From Pelobacter seleniigenes DSM 18267 (GTDB lineage: Bacteria > Desulfobacterota > Desulfuromonadia > Desulfuromonadales > Geopsychrobacteraceae), in assembly GCF_000711225.1 (NCBI RefSeq), contig NZ_JOMG01000002.1, positions 2,244,501 to 2,308,500 on the forward strand: DNA of 64,000 bases, in the 5' to 3' direction. The position numbers and the translations under genes were made by a program. Position 1 is the stretch's first letter, and each line of letters begins with the position of its first letter. The notes beneath the pieces are model-generated. The model was given only the letters and a program-made list of their open reading frames with translations. It was not told the origin of the DNA and ran no database searches. Shown here piece after piece: positions 8,873 to 17,634 of the stretch.

Positions 8873-9757
8873 ATGAGAATTGGATTTATCGGACTGGGAA
8901 TCATGGGCAAGCCCATGTGCAAAAACCTGATGAAAGCCGGTCATAAACTGGTTGTTATGGATCTTGACGTCGACAAGACCGACGAACTGGTGGCGATGGG
9001 GGCGAAAGTGGTCATGACTCCCAAGGCTGTCGCCCAGAACGCTGATATCATTATTGTTATCCTGCGGAATTCGCCGGATGTCGAGGCTGTGGTCTTAGGG
9101 ACGGACGGCATCATTGATGGTGTAAAAGCGGGCAGTATTGTCATTGACATGACTTCAATTGCCCCGGCAGTGAGTAAAAAAGTTGCGACAGAACTGGCCA
9201 AGAAAGATGTCGAAATGCTCGATGCTCCGGTCAGTGGCGGTGAACCGAAAGCCATTGACGGCACGCTGTCTATCATGGTCGGCGGCAAGAAAGAAGTCTT
9301 TGACAAGTGCTACGGCATTTTGAAAGACATGGCCGCCTCTGTTGTTCATACCGGCTCCATCGGCGCTGGAAATATTACCAAGCTGGCCAATCAGATTATC
9401 GTCGCCCTGAATATTGCCGCCATGTCTGAGGCACTGGTGCTGGCGACCAAGGCCGGGGTCGAGCCTGAGCTGGTTTTCCAGGCCATCCGTGGCGGCCTGG
9501 CCGGCAGTGCGGTGCTGGATGCCAAAGCTCCGCTGGTTATGGAGCGCAATTTCAACCCCGGAATGCGTATTTATCATCACATGAAGGATCTTGGCAACGT
9601 TCTGCAAACCTCCCATGAAATAGGGGTTCCGCTGCCGTTGACAGCTTCCGTCCTGGAGATGATGCAGGCCATGAAGGTTGAGGGGCTGGACCACCTCGAT
9701 CATGCTGCGCTGATTTGTTATTACGAAAAACTCGCCAAGGTCGAAGTCAAACGTTAG
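8873..9757 (+). CDS. 2-hydroxy-3-oxopropionate reductase, second copy
   Basis: A 294-residue beta-hydroxyacid dehydrogenase plainly paralogous to garR at 2468-3352: same length, GFIGLGIMGKPM at 4-15, DAPVSGGEPKAIDGTLS at 117-133 and K170 in GNITKLANQ. The frame extends upstream to 8750, but AGGAG 9 nt before the ATG at 8873 and the match to the paralogue's N-terminus fix the start. No operator of the A-E type is seen upstream, so it may escape LacI control. Likely tartronate semialdehyde reductase, though a relative such as 3-hydroxyisobutyrate dehydrogenase is possible. It appears monocistronic and is followed by a hairpin. Confidence 0.87.
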   Translation: MRIGFIGLGIMGKPMCKNLMKAGHKLVVMDLDVDKTDELVAMGAKVVMTPKAVAQNADIIIVILRNSPDVEAVVLGTDGIIDGVKAGSIVIDMTSIAPAVSKKVATELAKKDVEMLDAPVSGGEPKAIDGTLSIMVGGKKEVFDKCYGILKDMAASVVHTGSIGAGNITKLANQIIVALNIAAMSEALVLATKAGVEPELVFQAIRGGLAGSAVLDAKAPLVMERNFNPGMRIYHHMKDLGNVLQTSHEIGVPLPLTASVLEMMQAMKVEGLDHLDHAALICYYEKLAKVEVKR

Positions 9758-9764
9758 CTTTTCG

Positions 9765-9805
9765 CCTTCTCCCGGCTGCCGATTAAGCTCGGAGCCGGGA
9801 GAAGG
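9765..9805 (+). terminator. Hairpin after second garR
   Basis: CCTTCTCCCGGCT (9765-9777) pairs perfectly with AGCCGGGAGAAGG (9793-9805) 8 bp after the stop codon. There is no T-run, so if it is a terminator it is not a classic intrinsic one. Confidence 0.5.
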
Positions 9806-9960
9806 TGAAGATCAAGCCTGTCGCAGAACCGCCTCTGCAAATCAAGCTCTTTTACTTTCATCCGATTCCATCCCATATAAAATTAAAAGCAGGACAAAGT
9901 CCAAGCGCAGCACGAAAAAAACTATTGATTTGGCCGGGCTATCTGACCAGGGGAGGCTTT

Positions 9961-10082
9961 TGGCAGACTGTTGAAAAAACGTCCACCGAGCCCATGGATG
10001 GGCGATCAAAATCAATGACGCCTTTTTAAATCATTGATTTTGTAAGGTGGAGGGCATCGCACCTTTTTCAACAACCTGCTAA
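9961..10082. repeat. Dispersed hairpin repeat, copy 2
   Basis: Runs from GGCAGACTGTTGAAAAA to TTTTTCAACAACCTGC, with inner arms around CAAAATCAATGA/TCATTGATTTTG. The ends are inverted relative to each other, so the whole can fold into a long hairpin. It shares CCCATGGATGGGC and flanks with the copy at 8749-8800. The remainder of 9758-10149 shows no gene. Confidence 0.55.
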
Positions 10083-10149
10083 CGGGGCTGCTGCCATCAT
10101 GTTGGGATGCGATGAAGGCACATGTCGAATGCCTTCGCTTTTCACAATA

Positions 10150-10827
10150 TCAACCCAGTAAGGTTTCGTTGAGTTTCCTTAAAGCAGAAAAGATTTCATC
10201 TCGACTGCCCTGATTGTCTATTGCTGCCCTAAAACCCGGATCGCGTAGTGCAAAGCTGAGTTTGGACAACAGATGAAGATGCGCACGTAAGGTGGGTGAA
10301 ATCATACAAAACAACGTGTGAACCGGTTTCTTATCCAGAGCATGAAAATCAACGGGATTTTCCAGAAAAGCCAGAGTAACGCTGGGTTTCGTTACATGCA
10401 ATAAGACAGGATTACGCGGGTGGGGGATGGCGATACCATCACCGATGCCGGTTGATGCGAGTTTTTCACGCGCTTTAAGCACTTTAAGCAAATAATCCCG
10501 ATCAACCTCCTCCGGCAGTCTTAACTCGTCAACAAGTTTTGTCAGGACTTCATGACGTGATGTTCCGTCCAGCCGATAAACAACCCCTCCAGATTCCAAA
10601 GATTCGATCAATGTTGGCAATGGGGAGTCATCCGTATCTGGCTCAAGAAAAGCTTCAGCCGCGATCCCCATTCGTCTTGAGGTCGCCCATTCCAACAATT
10701 CCGAGCGGTTAAAGCGATATTGCTCATGAACCCTGTAAACGGGCATGACCTCTTGCTTGATCCAGCGATAAATCGTTTTTTCTGAGACACTTAAAAGCCT
10801 GGCAGCGTCTTTAACGGAAGTATTCAT
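10150..10827 (-). CDS. HTH (excisionase-like) + PTS EIIA domain regulator, copy 1
   Basis: A 225-residue two-domain protein. Residues 1-55 hold a MerR/excisionase-type helix-turn-helix (DAARLLSVSEKTIYRW). From about residue 70 comes a fructose/nitrogen-type PTS EIIA domain with the phosphorylatable histidine in GDGIAIPHPR. Known EIIA-Ntr proteins relay phosphate-dependent signals rather than move sugar. The frame is open to 10857, but AAGGGG precedes the ATG at 10827 and this start aligns with the paralogue at 11088. The two are divergent, with twin promoters. Inferred role: regulator linking phosphotransfer state to the adjacent Ehr cluster. Confidence 0.82.
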   Translation of the reverse strand: MNTSVKDAARLLSVSEKTIYRWIKQEVMPVYRVHEQYRFNRSELLEWATSRRMGIAAEAFLEPDTDDSPLPTLIESLESGGVVYRLDGTSRHEVLTKLVDELRLPEEVDRDYLLKVLKAREKLASTGIGDGIAIPHPRNPVLLHVTKPSVTLAFLENPVDFHALDKKPVHTLFCMISPTLRAHLHLLSKLSFALRDPGFRAAIDNQGSRDEIFSALRKLNETLLG

Positions 10828-10869
10828 GGAGCCCCTTGGAAAAATGTCACTTGTCATGGACAGGCTAAG

Positions 10870-10899
10870 ACATTAGCAATGCACAGATACGAATGTCAA
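10870..10899 (-). promoter_or_regulatory. Promoter of HTH-EIIA gene copy 1
   Basis: On the minus strand TTGACA (10899-10894), an 18-bp spacer, TAATGT (10875-10870), 43 bp before the ATG. Both hexamers and the spacing are identical to the divergent promoter at 11012-11041. Confidence 0.6.
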
Positions 10900-11011
10900 C
10901 TGAACTGACTGCCATGAGAAGGGCGGGTTTGTGCTTCCAACTGGGTAAAAAAGCCATTTTTTAGGATCTTTACCGCTCTTCTGACCTCTCCGGTTTGCCA
11001 TACTTTCTCTG

Positions 11012-11054
11012 TTGACAATAATCTCCATCAGAGAGTAATGTCCAAAAATGTCCA
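11012..11054 (+). promoter_or_regulatory. Promoter of HTH-EIIA gene copy 2 with AATGTCCA direct repeat
   Basis: TTGACA (11012-11017), an 18-bp spacer, TAATGT (11036-11041). AATGTCCA occurs at 11037-11044 and again at 11047-11054, and AGAGTAATG at 11032-11040 and 11065-11073. These direct repeats could be regulator contacts (inference). Confidence 0.55.
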
Positions 11055-11087
11055 TAGTTAAAGAGTAATGCTCCTATCGAGGGTCAA

Positions 11088-11825
11088 ATGAATGTAGCAG
11101 TCAAGGATGCCTCCAGGCTTCTGTCCGTTTCGGAGAAAACCATCTATCGATGGCTGAAATCTGGTGTGCTCCCCGCTTACAAACTGAACGGAAGCTATCG
11201 TTTCAATACTGCTGAATTGTTGGAATGGGCAATGGCCCACCGCATCGGTGTGACCACCGATGCTCTTGAAGAAGCCGAACCCCAAGACAGGGCTCTCCCC
11301 AATCTATTTTCAGCCCTTGAAGCTGGAGGCATCCATTATCGCCTCGAAGGGAATTCGCGCGACGAGGTCCTCGCAGGGGCGGTGGCCGGGCTGCGCCTTC
11401 CAGACGAAATCAATCGGCATGAATTGACAAAATCACTGATTGCACGTGAAAAACTTGCCTCCACAGCTCTTGGCAATGGGGTTGCGGCACCTCATCCGCG
11501 CAGTCCAGGTCTGCCTTTTGCCGGCCGGTCAACCGTCGCGCTGTTTTTTCTTGAGAAACCGGTCAGCTTCGCTGCTCTGGATGGACAGTTGACGCATTCT
11601 CTTTTTGTCATCATCGCCGCAACCCTGCGAGAACACTTGTATCTTCTGTCAAAATTGACGTTTGTGCTGCGGAATCAGCAGTTTCAATATCTGTTGAATC
11701 ATCAAGCCAGCCGCGAACAACTTTACTCGGGTTTGAAAGAAGCGGAAGCGGACCTGGTAGAGGAACAGGACCTTGCTCTGAAGTCATTAAAGAAGGTTGA
11801 TGCACGCGATGCCCTGCACGCTTGA
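11088..11825 (+). CDS. HTH (excisionase-like) + PTS EIIA domain regulator, copy 2
   Basis: 245 residues, same architecture as the divergent copy: helix-turn-helix DASRLLSVSEKTIYRW at residues 7-22, then an EIIA domain with the active histidine in GNGVAAPHPR. It has a longer, charged C-terminal tail (VEEQDLALKSLKKVDARDA) that the other copy lacks. The GAGG ribosome site is weak but the start matches the paralogue. It stands 285 bp upstream of the Ehr-type complex on the same strand. The intervening 11826-12110 shows no recognised gene or terminator, so co-transcription is possible. Substrate transport is unlikely because no EIIB or EIIC gene is present. Confidence 0.82.
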   Translation: MNVAVKDASRLLSVSEKTIYRWLKSGVLPAYKLNGSYRFNTAELLEWAMAHRIGVTTDALEEAEPQDRALPNLFSALEAGGIHYRLEGNSRDEVLAGAVAGLRLPDEINRHELTKSLIAREKLASTALGNGVAAPHPRSPGLPFAGRSTVALFFLEKPVSFAALDGQLTHSLFVIIAATLREHLYLLSKLTFVLRNQQFQYLLNHQASREQLYSGLKEAEADLVEEQDLALKSLKKVDARDALHA

Positions 11826-12110
11826 TAAGAACAAATCGACCATTTTTCAGGAACAGCCTTGTTAGATGTCGCAGTATCGCCGTCGGGAATTCTGCAAATT
11901 TGCTTTGCTTCGTCATATGCCCCGGGGTTTTTTCTTTGGCGGTTTGTTCCATGGAGACCGTTTCTCAAATTTCAATAGACCGGCCTTGTTTTTCCCGGCG
12001 TACGGATGTCTGTGCGCTGGAATGGTCGATGACGACTGGCGGAGGTGGCAAATCAAAAAACTGCTGCTTGACCGCTGTGGGGATTTCCCCCCTGCTGAGG
12101 ACCCCAGGTT

Positions 12111-14102
12111 ATGATTCTGCTTCAAACAGCCTTTCTGATTCTTGCCCTGGCGGGCGGCGTTTCACTGTTGACCTGGCGACATCCCAGGTTGGCGTCCTGG
12201 ACCGGAGTCGTCGGAGCCAGTTCAGCGGGCTTGCTGACGGTTGTTGCCGCATTGCAGGGACTTTCGCGTGGAGGCTTGCAGAGTTGGTCAACGGGCTGGG
12301 GTGTCCCAGCAGGATCTCTTGCTCTCCAACTTGACCCGTTAAGTGCCTGTTTTCTGCTGCCCATCGCTGTGCTCGGCATCTGCTGTGCCATTTACGGTGC
12401 CGGCTATCTTTCCCATGAGGGGGCGCGCCGTTCACTGGCGACGCACTGGTGCCTCTATCTCCTGATGTTTGCGGCCATGCTGCTGGTGGTTTCAGCTGCC
12501 AACGTCCTGCTCTTCCTGATCGCTTGGGAGATCATGACCATGAGTTCCTTTTTGCTGGTTGCCTGGGATCATCATCAGGAGGCCGTACGCAAGGCGGCCT
12601 GGCTCTATCTGCTGGCTGCGCACTGTGGATTGATGCTGTTGTTTGCCTTCTTTCTGCAGGCGGGAACCATCAGCCAAAGTCAGAACTTCAGCGATTTTGC
12701 TCCGTTAGCAAGGGTGTCCCTGCCCAGTGCCAGTCTCCTGTTTCTGCTGGCACTGTTTGGGTTTGGGGTCAAGGCCGGACTTCTGCCCGTCCATATCTGG
12801 CTGCCTGACGCCCACCCGGCGGCCCCCAGCCATGTCTCCGCATTGATGTCCGGAGCGCTGGTCAAGACCGGTATTTACGGTATCCTGCGTGTTCTCAGTC
12901 TGCTGCCTCCAAATCCTGCCTGGTGGGGCTGGGTCATTGCCGGGTTGGGGATAGCCGGGGCTCTGTATGGCATCGCCATGGCCTGCCTGCAGCGTGATAT
13001 CAAGCGGAGCCTTGCTTATTCGACCATCGAAAATGTTGGCATTATCCTGCTTGGGCTCGGCTTTGGTTTCGTCGCGAAAGCCCAGGGACATCAGGCCATT
13101 GCGCTGCTGGCTTTGGCAGGTGCTCTGCTGCATATCTGGAACCATGCCTTGTTCAAAGGACTCATGTTTCTCGGGGCTGGCAGTCTGCTCCACGCCACAG
13201 GGACGCGCAACATGAACTTGATGGGCGGGCTGCTCAAGCGTATGCCTCTCACGGGATTGTTGTGGATCGGTGGCAGTCTGGCGATCAGCGCGCTCCCGCC
13301 ATTCAACGGTCTGGTGAGTGAATGGCTGATTTATCTCGGTCTATTGCAGGGAGGTATTGTCGGATCAGGGGTTTCCGGGTTGAGCGCGCTGCTGCTGATC
13401 GGGCTGCTGGGGATCGTCGGAACCCTCGCTCTGGTGACATTTACGCGCCTGGTAGGCATTTGTCTTTTGGGGGAGCCCCGTTCCCAGGTTGCTGGCCAGG
13501 CGCATGAAGCCGGTCCGCTAATGCTGATACCGATGGCGGTGTTATTGGCGGCTTGTCTGGTGATCGGCCTTTTCCCCCAATATGTCGTCGGGCTCCTGAA
13601 CGCCCCGCTCAGCCAGATTTCGGGTCAACCCGTCAGCCTGGTTCTTCCTGAAGCACTGACCAGCTTTGGCCGGTTCAATGGCGCGCTGATTCTGGTTTTT
13701 CTTGCTGTTGCTCTGTTTTTAGGCCGTCTGCGCAACCGACGGATAACAGACGTCCAGGCGACCTGGGGATGCGGCTTTCAATTTCCGACCACCCGCATGT
13801 CTTATACCGGCGAAGCTTTTTCCGAACTGGCTTTTCGTCGCGTTCTGCCCAGACCGGTTCAGCCGGATATTGAAGTTTCGAATGTTTCCGGACTCTTTCC
13901 CGGACCATCCCAGGTTCAACAAACATCGCGTGATTCTTTTCTGACCTACCAATGGCAGCCACTGTTTATCTGGCTGGCCGACCGTTGTCAAAGGCTTCGC
14001 TGGCTACAGCAGGGGCAGTTGGCGATTTATCTGCTGTATATGTTCGCCGCCAGCACGCTCTTGCTGGCCTGGACGGTATGGACCAGTCGAGGAGGCGGAT
14101 GA
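12111..14102 (+). CDS. Ehr-type complex antiporter-like subunit 1 (HyfB/NuoL-like)
   Basis: A 663-residue polytopic membrane protein of the proton-pumping NuoL/MrpA family. The conserved transmembrane glutamate is in AWEIMTMSSF near residue 141. Pumping lysines appear in GFGVKAGLLPVHIWLP near residue 220, in LVKTGIYG, and in HNHALFKGL. It is the first gene of a seven-gene block encoding homologues of hydrogenase-4/Ech and complex I. Its stop overlaps the next gene. Expected role: ion translocation in the cytoplasmic membrane coupled to redox at the peripheral arm. HyfB and HyfD relatives cannot be separated by eye. Confidence 0.88.
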   Translation: MILLQTAFLILALAGGVSLLTWRHPRLASWTGVVGASSAGLLTVVAALQGLSRGGLQSWSTGWGVPAGSLALQLDPLSACFLLPIAVLGICCAIYGAGYLSHEGARRSLATHWCLYLLMFAAMLLVVSAANVLLFLIAWEIMTMSSFLLVAWDHHQEAVRKAAWLYLLAAHCGLMLLFAFFLQAGTISQSQNFSDFAPLARVSLPSASLLFLLALFGFGVKAGLLPVHIWLPDAHPAAPSHVSALMSGALVKTGIYGILRVLSLLPPNPAWWGWVIAGLGIAGALYGIAMACLQRDIKRSLAYSTIENVGIILLGLGFGFVAKAQGHQAIALLALAGALLHIWNHALFKGLMFLGAGSLLHATGTRNMNLMGGLLKRMPLTGLLWIGGSLAISALPPFNGLVSEWLIYLGLLQGGIVGSGVSGLSALLLIGLLGIVGTLALVTFTRLVGICLLGEPRSQVAGQAHEAGPLMLIPMAVLLAACLVIGLFPQYVVGLLNAPLSQISGQPVSLVLPEALTSFGRFNGALILVFLAVALFLGRLRNRRITDVQATWGCGFQFPTTRMSYTGEAFSELAFRRVLPRPVQPDIEVSNVSGLFPGPSQVQQTSRDSFLTYQWQPLFIWLADRCQRLRWLQQGQLAIYLLYMFAASTLLLAWTVWTSRGGG

Positions 14103-16066
14103 TGGTTTGGCTGCTACTTGTTGGAGTTTTCCTGATCACCACGTCAGGGGTTTTTTGTCTGGCGGTGAGTCGCCCACCTGTCCGAGAACGGATCTTCTGC
14201 GTCCAGATTGTGATTGGCGCGTTGCTCTGTGTCTGGCCGCTGACAACGGCCGTTGCTCAGTCTGGATTATCTCTCGAACTTGATTGGTCTGTTCCGGCTG
14301 GGCGCTTTGAGCTGGGACTGGACGCTCTTTCGGCGGTCTTCATTGCCCCCCTGTTGCTGGTGGTCGTCAGTGGGGCAATCTATGGTCTTCGCTACTGGCC
14401 GAGTGCGGAACATTCGGAAAATGCCCCAAAGCTGGGTCTCTTCTATGGGCTGATCAGCGGGGCAATGATTCTGCTGCTGCTGGCCCGCAACAGTGTCCTG
14501 TTTCTTTCGGCTTGGGAGGTCATGGCCCTTTCCGGGTATTTCCTGATTACCACCGAGGATCACAAAGAGGATGTCCGCAAGGCCGGTTTTATCTATCTGA
14601 TAGCGACCCATACCGGAACGCTGGCGCTGTTTGGCCTTTTTGCCGTGATAAACCAGGTTTCCGGATCAGGAGCTTTTCCCTTGGCCGGCAGCCTGACCGG
14701 GGCAGGCAGCAGCCTGATTTTTCTGCTGGGGCTGCTTGGCTTTGGCATGAAGGCCGGACTGATGCCCCTGCATATCTGGTTGCCCGGTGCCCATGCCGCC
14801 GCCCCCAGTCATGCCTCGGCGCTACTTTCAGGGGTGATGATCAAGACCGGAATCTACGGACTGGTCCGGCTGACCTCCTTTTTCGCCGAGATCCCGGCCT
14901 GGTGGGGCTGGATGATCCTTGTTCTGGGCGCAGTGTCTGGAATTCTCGGCGTAGCGTTGGCCATCGCCCAGCACGATATCAAGCGGCTGCTCGCTTACCA
15001 TAGCGTGGAGAATATCGGGATTATCGCCCTGGGATTAGGGCTGGCGCTCCTTGGACGCAGTTATGGGGAACCTGCACTGGTTCTGCTCGGACTCTCAGGC
15101 TGCCTGCTTCACGTGATCAACCACGGGTTGTTTAAATCGCTCCTGTTCATGGCGGCCGGTTCGATTATCCATGCGGTTGGGAGTCGCGACCTGGACCATT
15201 TCGGTGGCCTGCTGAAACGCCAGCGCTGGACCGGACTGTTTTTTCTCGGTGGGGCGGTTGCGATCAGCGGACTCCCCCCATTCAACGGATTTGTCAGCGA
15301 GTGGCTGATTTACCTCGGGGTCTTTCAGACCCTGAAATCAACCTCGTCAGCCCTATCGGTGGCCTTGCTGGCAGCGCCTGCGCTGGCCCTGATCGGCGGA
15401 CTGGCGCTGGCCTGTTTTGTCAAGGTTTTCGGGGTGTGCTTCCTTGGAACAGCACGCACTGAGGCTTCAGCACGGGCACATGAGGCACCGCCGACCATGC
15501 TTTGGCCGATGGCCGCACTCCTGCTTGCCTGCAGTTGGATAGGGCTGTTGCCATTCAGTCTGCGCTCGATCCTGGAACAGGCGGTTGTCAACTGGTCTGA
15601 AACCACACCGACATTGTCCCTGGGGGGTGATCTGGCCCCCTTGAACATGATCAGTCTTGGCGGATGGCTGCTGTTGGGGTTGCTGGGATTGACCGGTTGG
15701 CAGGTGCAGCGCCGAAGTGCATCGGCACCTGCTGATCTTGGCACCTGGGGATGTGGTTTTTCTTTTCCAACGGCACGTATGCAATACACGGCAAGTTCCT
15801 TTGCTGACAGCCTGGTGCGGCTGTTCCGTTTCGGCCTTTGGAGTCATCGCCAGGGAGGTCAGGTCGATGGCCTTTTCCCGAAGAGTAAAGATTTCTCCAG
15901 CCATACTCCTGATTTGGTCCTCGACCGCGGGCTGACGCCGACCTTCTCCGGTCTGGCATGGTTGTTTACCCGGCTGCGCCGGATCATTCAAAACGGCGTT
16001 GCCGCCATTTATCTGCTCTACGTCGTCTTGACCCTGGTTGTCCTTTTGACCCTGGTGGCGTACTGA
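14102..16066 (+). CDS. Ehr-type complex antiporter-like subunit 2 (HyfB/NuoL-like)
   Basis: A 654-residue second NuoL/HyfB-type subunit, clearly similar to the one before it: AWEVMALSGYFLITTEDH near residue 140, GFGMKAGLMPLHIWLPGAH, MIKTGIYGLVR and INHGLFKSLLFM carry the conserved ion-path residues. Start: GGAGG at 14091-14095 is 6 nt from the ATG at 14102 (an ATG at 14099 would be too close). The start overlaps the preceding TGA by one base, indicating translational coupling. The tandem pair probably arose by duplication. Confidence 0.88.
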   Translation: MVWLLLVGVFLITTSGVFCLAVSRPPVRERIFCVQIVIGALLCVWPLTTAVAQSGLSLELDWSVPAGRFELGLDALSAVFIAPLLLVVVSGAIYGLRYWPSAEHSENAPKLGLFYGLISGAMILLLLARNSVLFLSAWEVMALSGYFLITTEDHKEDVRKAGFIYLIATHTGTLALFGLFAVINQVSGSGAFPLAGSLTGAGSSLIFLLGLLGFGMKAGLMPLHIWLPGAHAAAPSHASALLSGVMIKTGIYGLVRLTSFFAEIPAWWGWMILVLGAVSGILGVALAIAQHDIKRLLAYHSVENIGIIALGLGLALLGRSYGEPALVLLGLSGCLLHVINHGLFKSLLFMAAGSIIHAVGSRDLDHFGGLLKRQRWTGLFFLGGAVAISGLPPFNGFVSEWLIYLGVFQTLKSTSSALSVALLAAPALALIGGLALACFVKVFGVCFLGTARTEASARAHEAPPTMLWPMAALLLACSWIGLLPFSLRSILEQAVVNWSETTPTLSLGGDLAPLNMISLGGWLLLGLLGLTGWQVQRRSASAPADLGTWGCGFSFPTARMQYTASSFADSLVRLFRFGLWSHRQGGQVDGLFPKSKDFSSHTPDLVLDRGLTPTFSGLAWLFTRLRRIIQNGVAAIYLLYVVLTLVVLLTLVAY

Positions 16067-16077
16067 AAGGAATATCG

Positions 16078-16992
16078 ATGATCAGTCGGATCGTATTACA
16101 TATTTGCATCCTACTTGTTTTTGCTCCCCTGCCGCTCGGAGTGATCAACAAAACCAAGGCGCTGTTTGCCGGGCGGGTCGGCCCGCCATTGCTGCAACCC
16201 TACTATGATCTGGCGCGGCTCTGGCGCAAGGGATTCGTCTTCAGCCGCACCACCACCTGGGTGTTTCTGGCCGGACCTGTGGTCGGGCTGGTTGTCCCCC
16301 TGTTGGCCTCTCTGCTGATCCCGTTCGGGGGGCTGGCTGCGCCGATTTCCTTTACCGGAGACCTGATCCTGTTCGTCTACCTGTTTGGCCTGGCGCGTTT
16401 TTTTACCGCGGCTGCGGCGCTTGATACGGGTTCTAGCTTTGAGGGCATGGGAGCGGTGCGTGAGGTGACCTTTTCCTGTCTCGCGGAGCCAACCCTGCTG
16501 TTTGGCCTGCTGGTCCTGGCCCGTGGCGCCGAGAAACTGACCCTGAACAGTTTGCTTGGCCCGCAATTGTTCAATCAGTGGCGCAGTGATGCCGGTGCGT
16601 CACTGGGGCTCATTCTGGTCTGCCTGTTCGTGGCCCTGCTGGTGGAGAACTCGCGGATTCCCTTCGACGACCCCAACACCCACCTGGAGTTGACCATGAT
16701 CCACGAAGTCATGGTTCTTGATCACAGCGGGCCGGCCTTCGGCATGATCCTTTATGGTGCGGCCATGAAACTGATGGTCCTTGGTGGCTTGCTGGTCCGT
16801 ATCGCTCTGCCGTTTCAGACCGGCTCGATACCGCTTGATCTGCTGGTTTTTCTTGGCGGGATGCTCGGCCTGGCGGTGCTGGTCGGCGTTGTCGAGTCGA
16901 CCATGGCCCGCTTGCGCCTGCCTCGGGTTCCGCAAGTGCTGGTCGGGACGACCCTGCTGTCTGTTTTTGCCCTGGTTCTGGTTTTGAGATAA
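16078..16992 (+). CDS. Ehr-type complex membrane anchor subunit (HyfC/EchB/NuoH-like)
   Basis: A 304-residue membrane protein that would connect the peripheral redox arm to the antiporter-like subunits. Family marks are the N-terminal GRVGPPLLQPYYDLARLWRK segment (residues 32-51) and ENSRIPFDDPNTHLELTMIH with its acidic cluster near residue 200, typical of NuoH/HyfC. About eight hydrophobic segments are visible. AAGGA precedes the ATG at 16078; the longer open frame to 15958 overlaps the previous gene and was not used. Confidence 0.9.
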   Translation: MISRIVLHICILLVFAPLPLGVINKTKALFAGRVGPPLLQPYYDLARLWRKGFVFSRTTTWVFLAGPVVGLVVPLLASLLIPFGGLAAPISFTGDLILFVYLFGLARFFTAAAALDTGSSFEGMGAVREVTFSCLAEPTLLFGLLVLARGAEKLTLNSLLGPQLFNQWRSDAGASLGLILVCLFVALLVENSRIPFDDPNTHLELTMIHEVMVLDHSGPAFGMILYGAAMKLMVLGGLLVRIALPFQTGSIPLDLLVFLGGMLGLAVLVGVVESTMARLRLPRVPQVLVGTTLLSVFALVLVLR

Positions 16993-17001
16993 GGGAAAGC
17001 G

Positions 17002-17631
17002 ATGACGAATCTGCTCCTTCTGACGGTAATTTTGATCAATTTTTTCTCGCTTGGCAGTGCCCGACTGGTTGCCTGTATCCGCGCTGTCGCCATGCAAGGA
17101 GCTCTGCTGGCCCTGCTGCCGGTCGTGGTCCATGGGCTATCCGGCCATTCGGTCATGCTGGGTCTCGGGGCGTTCTGCTTCAAGGGCGTCTTCATCCCCT
17201 GGCTGTTGCTGCGGGCGATCCGTGAGGTCCGCATCCGCCGTGAGATGGAACCCTATATCGGGTTTGTTGCAACGTTGATTCTGGGTGCCCTGACGACCGC
17301 CGGGGCTTTCATTTTTTCTGACTTTCTGCCCCTCGCGGCAGAACACCACGGGGGGTTGTTTGTGCCGACCGCTCTGGCAACCATGTTCAGCGGATTTCTG
17401 TTGCTGATCACCCGGCGCAAGGCGTTGACCCAGGTGCTCGGCTACCTGATCCTGGAGAACGGGATTTTTATCTTTGCCGTGTTGCTGTCGGAGGCGATGC
17501 CCTTGACGGTCGAAGCAGGAATTCTGCTTGACCTGCTGGTCGGCATTTTCGTGATGGGCATTGTCATCAATCAGATCAGCCGCGAATTTTCAACGATCAA
17601 TACCGAGCGCCTCACGGCACTGAAGGAATAA
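17002..17631 (+). CDS. Ehr-type complex small membrane subunit (HyfE/NuoK-like)
   Basis: A 209-residue membrane protein resembling hydrogenase-4 component E, with about six hydrophobic segments. The C-terminal part carries the NuoK-like VLGYLILENGIFIFA with its membrane glutamate and ends in a polar tail. It lies 9 bp after the HyfC-like gene and 3 bp before the next, fully within the operon. Assignment rests on position and the LGYLxLENG motif. Confidence 0.83.
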   Translation: MTNLLLLTVILINFFSLGSARLVACIRAVAMQGALLALLPVVVHGLSGHSVMLGLGAFCFKGVFIPWLLLRAIREVRIRREMEPYIGFVATLILGALTTAGAFIFSDFLPLAAEHHGGLFVPTALATMFSGFLLLITRRKALTQVLGYLILENGIFIFAVLLSEAMPLTVEAGILLDLLVGIFVMGIVINQISREFSTINTERLTALKE

Positions 17632-17634
17632 ACC

